Shown here: in pieces, positions 60,205 to 64,000 of the stretch | Layout of the letters: each line of letters opens with the position of its first letter | How positions within the stretch are numbered: the stretch's first letter is position 1 | NCBI RefSeq assembly: GCF_009765835.1 | Contig: NZ_LMUS01000006.1 | Coordinates: 2,549,369 to 2,613,368 of the forward strand | Direction: 5' to 3' | Origin: Granulicella sp. L56 | GTDB taxonomy: Bacteria > Acidobacteriota > Terriglobia > Terriglobales > Acidobacteriaceae | DNA length: 64,000 bases | Translations under genes and position numbers: made by a program | Notes under the pieces: model-generated | The model's database searches: none | The model's input: only the letters and a program-made list of their open reading frames with translations | Told to the model about the DNA's origin: nothing

Positions 60205-60260
60205 CCACGTCATCTCGACCGGAGCGAAGCGAAGTGGAGAGACCCCTGTATTTTGCCCTG
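60205..60260. repeat. Dispersed intergenic repeat-like element
   Basis: CGTCATCTCGACCGGAGCG, followed by AAGCGAAGTGGAGAGACCCC, reads like the short intergenic repeats scattered through Acidobacteriaceae genomes. Only one copy is in the window, so this is from memory of similar sequences, not from comparison here. It lies between the DUF5995 and GH13-like genes. Confidence 0.4.
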
Positions 60261-60388
60261 GCCATTGTTGTTGCTCGTTTTCGCCATGAAAACCCCGCTA
60301 CGGCCAAGCCGTTTCCGGCAAAGCTCCGTCTTTCACTCAGGTCGATTTTTTTGAAGTGAAGAATCACTCGCGGTAGCATCTCTCTAAC

Positions 60389-61648
60389 ATGCCGATTACC
60401 CGAACCAAAGCTCTTTTGGCCCTTTCGCTTGCCTGCATCGTCACTCTTTCCGCGTCAGCACAGATGCTCGCCCGTCCCGGCTGGGCCGGTTTCGGTCAAA
60501 AATCCGAGGCATGGTGGAAGCACTCGATCATCTACGAGATCGATCCCCACAGCTTCACCTCCGAGGGCCTCCACGGCATCGACCAGCGTCTCGACTACAT
60601 CCGCTCCCTCGGCGCCGACGCCATCCTCCTTACCCATATCGCGCCCGACGCCACCCATCCTCAATCGCTCGACCCGGCCATCGGCACCCTCGACGATCTT
60701 GACACCCTCAGCCGAGAGGCCAGCACGCGCAATATGCGTATCCTGCTCGACTTAGGCACGCCACCCGCAGGGACCGATCTCAACAGCCTCGCCCGCCTCT
60801 GGCTCAACCGCGGCCTCGCCGGCTTCCGCATCGCCGACCCCCAGCAGGCCGACCAGCTCCGCAAGATCACCGGCTCCTACATCGGCGAGCGCATCGTCAT
60901 CGGCGACCTCGACCCCTCCAACAGCCACCAGCAGCCCCAGCTCCTGCTCGATCCCAGCCTCGCCAAGCTCAATCAATTCAATGCCGCAACCCTCCGGCCT
61001 GCCGTCGAAGCCATCCTGTCCAACCCGAACTCTCTCCTGCTCGCCACTGACGGTCCAGACATTGCCCGCAGCGCTACCCGCTTCGGCGATCCCCAGCACG
61101 GTCTCGAGCAAGGCAAAGTCCTGGCCGCCCTTCTGCTCATTAACCGCTCCTCTTCGCTCCTCTACTTCGGTCAGGAGATCGGTCTTGCTGCTCCCACCAT
61201 GCAGTGGGGAACGCCCGTAGCGCCAACCCCCGAACATGCCCGCAGGCCCCTCCACCCCGCACCCGCCAACGATCCCATCAGTGTGGCCGCACAGGATGCC
61301 AACCCGGCATCGGTCCTAAGTTGGTATCGCCAGCTCAGCGCCATCCACCACAGCAATCAGACGCTCAACTCGGCTCCCGCCACCGTCTTCGACCACGACG
61401 CTCAAAACGTCCTCACCTGGGTACGCAAGCCATCCGACGCCTCACTCAAGAATCCGGCGGTCGTGGTGGTCTGCAATCTCTCGGCCCAACCGGCCCATGT
61501 ATCCCTCAAAGACGACATGCAGAAGCTCCATCTGAAGGGCAATTTCCTGCGCACGCTCCTCCGCTCCGACAGCGGCATGGGTCCCATGAGTCTCGATTCG
61601 ATGACGATTCCGCCCTACACGGTCTACATCGGCCAGCTTCGTTATTAA
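60389..61648 (+). CDS. Exported GH13-like (alpha-amylase family) protein with altered active site
   Basis: A signal peptide (LLALSLACIVTLSASAQ) precedes a GH13-like barrel: WWKHSIIYEIDPHSF, LRSLGADAILLTH-type, LARLWLNRGLAGFRIADPQ, RIVIGDLDP and a C-terminal beta-domain (VVVCNLSAQPAHVSL). In active GH13 enzymes the position after GFRI holds the Asp nucleophile and the strand-five motif ends in Glu. Here these read Ala (GFRIADP) and Asp (IGDLD), so hydrolase activity is doubtful. It could bind carbohydrate. At 419 residues it is somewhat short for the family because the B domain is reduced. Confidence 0.75.
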   Translation: MPITRTKALLALSLACIVTLSASAQMLARPGWAGFGQKSEAWWKHSIIYEIDPHSFTSEGLHGIDQRLDYIRSLGADAILLTHIAPDATHPQSLDPAIGTLDDLDTLSREASTRNMRILLDLGTPPAGTDLNSLARLWLNRGLAGFRIADPQQADQLRKITGSYIGERIVIGDLDPSNSHQQPQLLLDPSLAKLNQFNAATLRPAVEAILSNPNSLLLATDGPDIARSATRFGDPQHGLEQGKVLAALLLINRSSSLLYFGQEIGLAAPTMQWGTPVAPTPEHARRPLHPAPANDPISVAAQDANPASVLSWYRQLSAIHHSNQTLNSAPATVFDHDAQNVLTWVRKPSDASLKNPAVVVVCNLSAQPAHVSLKDDMQKLHLKGNFLRTLLRSDSGMGPMSLDSMTIPPYTVYIGQLRY

Positions 61649-61750
61649 AAAGAGCAGATTCATCAAAAAGGGTACCCTTGAAGCTACCGCTCCTGCTGCT
61701 CGAAAGAGACAACAGGGAGACGCTCTGCTACTGTCAAATCTGGGAGTTAG

Positions 61751-62086
61751 ATGTCTGGAGAACAACAACTTTTTCCGAGTTCTGAACCGCCAGTAAATTC
61801 CACGGTAGAAGCCAACGGCGAAGCAGCCAGAAGATCTGCACCCATTTGGCTGCAACGCCTGTCGCTTTTTGTACTGGTGCTGTTCTGCGTTTACCTCGGC
61901 GTTCTGGTCATGCTGCTGCCATGGTGGACACGGATCTGGGACCACAACCTGTTCATTCAGGCGCATCCGCCGCTTTCCGCCATCCTGCACAATGGAGCCG
62001 TTCGCGGCGTCATCTCTGGCATCGGCCTGCTCGACATCTGGATCGGCATCTCCGAGGCAGTTCACTACCGCGACTATCGGGGATAA
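61751..62086 (+). CDS. Small membrane protein (111 aa)
   Basis: A disordered acidic N-terminus is followed by one clear transmembrane helix (LSLFVLVLFCVYLGVLVMLLPWW) and a second weaker one (GVISGIGLLDIWIGIS). It is 35 bp upstream of the LOG-family gene on the same strand and may be co-transcribed. Related proteins occur in the same place in other Acidobacteria, as far as I recall; function unknown. Confidence 0.6.
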   Translation: MSGEQQLFPSSEPPVNSTVEANGEAARRSAPIWLQRLSLFVLVLFCVYLGVLVMLLPWWTRIWDHNLFIQAHPPLSAILHNGAVRGVISGIGLLDIWIGISEAVHYRDYRG

Positions 62087-62121
62087 AGAAAAATTAGCAA
62101 AGGCTGGACAAAAATAAGCCC

Positions 62122-63102
62122 ATGGAAATCCCCAAAGAACTCGATCAAGCTCCCCTCGCCTACGAAAACAGCGATTTTCTGAACTCGCCCGACGGTCGCA
62201 TGCTGCGCATCATCGCCGAATATCAGGAGCCCATGGCCCGCTTCCGCCGCGAGCGCATCCAGGACACGGTCGTCTTCTTCGGCTCCGCCCGCTTTCGCGC
62301 CCTCGACGTGGCCAGCTCTGAACTGGAGCTGCTGGAGAATACAGGCTCCGCTCAGCCCGCGCCGGAGCACGAACAGCCCGCCCGCCCAGAGGAGATCGAA
62401 AGCGGAGAAGCCAGCGCCCTGAAGCTTCGTCTCGCCGAAGCAGCCGTGGAGATGGCTGCCTACTACGAAGATGCCCGCAAGCTGGCAGGTCTCGTCTCAA
62501 GCTGGGCAAAGAGCTTGCCCGGCCCTCGCCATCGCTTCGTCGTGACCTCAGGCGGAGGCCCCGGAATCATGGAGGCAGCCAATCGCGGCGCCTACGAGGC
62601 TGGCTGCAAGACCATCGGGCTGAACATCAAGCTCCCCTTCGAGCAGCATCCGAACCCGTACATCACCCCGGCCCTCAACTTCGACTTCCACTACTTCTTC
62701 ATGCGCAAGTACTGGTTCGCCTATCTGGCCAAGGCACTCGTTGTCTTCCCCGGCGGCTTCGGTACGCTGGACGAGATGTTCGAGCTGCTGACGCTGGCGC
62801 AGACCAAAAAGCTGGCGAAGAAGATCACCATCGTGGTCTATGGCTCGAAGTACTGGAAGAGCGTCATCAACCTGGATACGTTCGCAGAAAAGGGAGCCAT
62901 TGCGGTCTCCGACCTCGACCTGTTCCAGTTCGCGGACACGCCTGAGGAGGCCTTCGCCATCCTGAAGCAGGGGCTGACTGAGAACCACCTCGAATCGGCC
63001 TACGAGCATGAGCAGAGGCTACGCGAGCACCAGCAGGTTCCCAACGAACCGGCCCCCAATGCACAGGAGATGCTGGGTCCGGACATCACCAAAACAAGAT
63101 AG
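62122..63102 (+). CDS. LOG-family protein (putative nucleotide 5'-monophosphate phosphoribohydrolase)
   Basis: The 326-residue product carries the family's motifs GGGPGIMEAANRGAYEAG and PGGFGTLDEMFELLTLAQ. It is larger than the ~190-residue core because of an insert (about 60-110) rich in Glu and Pro. The core fold removes the base from nucleoside monophosphates; plant and some bacterial members produce cytokinins. The N-terminus (ENSDFLNSPDGRMLRIIAEYQEP) matches the longer bacterial subfamily. Confidence 0.82.
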   Translation: MEIPKELDQAPLAYENSDFLNSPDGRMLRIIAEYQEPMARFRRERIQDTVVFFGSARFRALDVASSELELLENTGSAQPAPEHEQPARPEEIESGEASALKLRLAEAAVEMAAYYEDARKLAGLVSSWAKSLPGPRHRFVVTSGGGPGIMEAANRGAYEAGCKTIGLNIKLPFEQHPNPYITPALNFDFHYFFMRKYWFAYLAKALVVFPGGFGTLDEMFELLTLAQTKKLAKKITIVVYGSKYWKSVINLDTFAEKGAIAVSDLDLFQFADTPEEAFAILKQGLTENHLESAYEHEQRLREHQQVPNEPAPNAQEMLGPDITKTR

Positions 63103-63110
63103 TAGCCGGT

Positions 63111-63127
63111 GTAACCTCTCTGGTTAC
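63111..63127 (+). terminator. Hairpin after the LOG gene
   Basis: GTAACC-TCTCT-GGTTAC is a perfect 6-bp stem, 8 bp after the stop codon. It lacks a downstream T-run, so it would be a weak terminator at best. Confidence 0.3.
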
Positions 63128-63228
63128 TGAGTTTACAAAAATTGAAGCTCCATTCTCGGTGCAGTCACGGCTGCGTCACACAGCGCCTCCATACTTCCTG
63201 ACAGGAAGCCTTAAATGGGAGGTAGCCG

Positions 63229-64000
63229 ATGAGCCAGTCGAGTATCTCGTACCTTTGGCGGGAGCCCGAAGCAGCGAAGAGCTTCACCACAGGCGTGTCC
63301 CTGCACAGCCACACCAATCAGTCGCAGGAGACGCTGGACTTTATCGCCGAGCTCTCAAAGAACTGGGGCGTCCTTCAACCCCTGATGCGCTGGTGCGAAG
63401 ACCGCTGCAATCGCCTCACGGGAATCCAGCCCGATTATGCCCGCAGCTACTGGACGCCGCCGCTTACGCCCAGCCTCGCCTTTGACCTCGAGCGCAGCCA
63501 GATCGAGGACCGCCTGCAGATGCCGGGCCTGGTCTCGCTCACCGACCACGACGACATCCAGGCGCCGATGCTGCTAAGGTCTGTGCCATCCTCGCGCCAC
63601 ATCCCCGTGTCGGTGGAGTGGACGGTGCCCTTTGGAAAGACGGCATTTCATCTTGGCATCCACAACCTGCCCAGCGCCACGGGAGCACAGTGGATGGAGA
63701 GGCTGAAGGCCTTAACCGCGACTCCGGTCGAGACGCGCCAGCCCAATCTGCTGAAGGAGATGTTGGCTGAGCTCGACGAGCTGCCGGGCGTGCTGATCGT
63801 CTTCAACCATCCCATCTGGGACCTCTATCGCATCGGCAACGAGCGGCACAACGTGCTGGTCAACGAGTTTCTTGCGGTCAACGGACAGTACATCCATGCC
63901 CTCGAGCTGAACGGCCTTCGTGACTGGAAGGAGAACCGCGAGGTATCCGAGCTGGCCCAAAAGTGGAACCAACTGGTCATCAGCGGCGGCGACCGGCACG
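63229..64000 (+). CDS. PHP-domain protein, N-terminal part (partial)
   Basis: The frame starts at ATG 63229, with GGGAGG eight bases before, and is still open at the window end (257 codons visible). It has the metal-binding PHP motifs: SLHSHTNQSQETLDFI near the start, LVSLTDHDDIQAPM, VIVFNHPIWD and LVISGGDRH. Such domains hydrolyse phosphoesters, as in histidinol phosphatases and polymerase-associated exonucleases. The rest of the protein is outside the window, so the specific role cannot be assigned. Confidence 0.75.
   Translation, partial: MSQSSISYLWREPEAAKSFTTGVSLHSHTNQSQETLDFIAELSKNWGVLQPLMRWCEDRCNRLTGIQPDYARSYWTPPLTPSLAFDLERSQIEDRLQMPGLVSLTDHDDIQAPMLLRSVPSSRHIPVSVEWTVPFGKTAFHLGIHNLPSATGAQWMERLKALTATPVETRQPNLLKEMLAELDELPGVLIVFNHPIWDLYRIGNERHNVLVNEFLAVNGQYIHALELNGLRDWKENREVSELAQKWNQLVISGGDRH

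Noticed and set aside
1..64000. CRISPR arrays, rRNA genes, riboswitches
   Set aside because: No regularly spaced repeats, ribosomal RNA segments or recognisable riboswitch cores were seen by reading the sequence.

Overview
The window looks like a chromosome segment from the Acidobacteriota, most likely family Acidobacteriaceae (Granulicella/Edaphobacter/Terriglobus type). Supporting signs are the C-terminal end of an Oar-like TonB-dependent receptor, a DUF3300 protein, Ig-repeat lipoproteins, a DUF5995 protein, an ECF sigma/zinc-finger anti-sigma pair, an rnc-lepB pair, and a short dispersed repeat (near 60.2 kb) of a kind I associate with these genomes. The assignment rests on family recognition only; no database search was possible.

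Layout. 0-10.4 kb: receptor fragment, a decayed histidine-phosphatase gene, a three-gene envelope operon on the minus strand, and a sigma54 activator whose two neighbouring operons each carry a -24/-12 promoter and share a candidate upstream site; then remnants of an IS-like element and a Tat-exported sugar isomerase-like protein. 10.8-14.2 kb: a signalling cluster (two Crp/Fnr-type regulators, a soluble histidine kinase, a receiver-like protein without its phospho-acceptor). 14.4-24.9 kb: a DNA-damage island with ATP-dependent ligase, exonuclease III (apparent ATC start), a frameshifted Nudix gene, an SRAP abasic-site protein, two DUF3606 proteins and a translationally coupled imuA-imuB-dnaE2-97 aa operon. 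25.2-32.7 kb: small metabolic/regulatory genes (PepSY remnant, two SRPBCC paralogues, VOC protein, PadR with palindromic operator, FAD monooxygenase, hydrolase, LysR, lipoprotein).

32.7-54.0 kb is the conjugation and integration module of an integrative element. It encodes a VirB/Trb-type type IV secretion system (VirB2, B3, B4, B5, B6, B8, B9, B10, B11), a VirD4/TraG coupling protein, two ribbon-helix-helix-like proteins, two SSB-type proteins, two apparently orphan DNA methyltransferases, an excisionase-like protein and a tyrosine integrase ending 15 bp from the 3' end of a tRNA-Ala(GGC) gene, the probable attachment site. No recognisable relaxase is present. Two consecutive ~355 aa proteins of unclear function (one with a replication-relaxation-like winged helix) and an intergenic stretch full of inverted repeats are candidates for an unusual relaxosome. 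The left attachment site was not found, so the element may reach further left and may include the repair island.

54.0-64.0 kb appears to be core chromosome: tRNA-Ala, ECF sigma/anti-sigma, a large exported TPR-like protein, ribonuclease III, signal peptidase I, a DUF5995 protein, a GH13-like protein that seems to lack catalytic residues, a LOG-family protein and the start of a PHP-domain protein cut by the window end.
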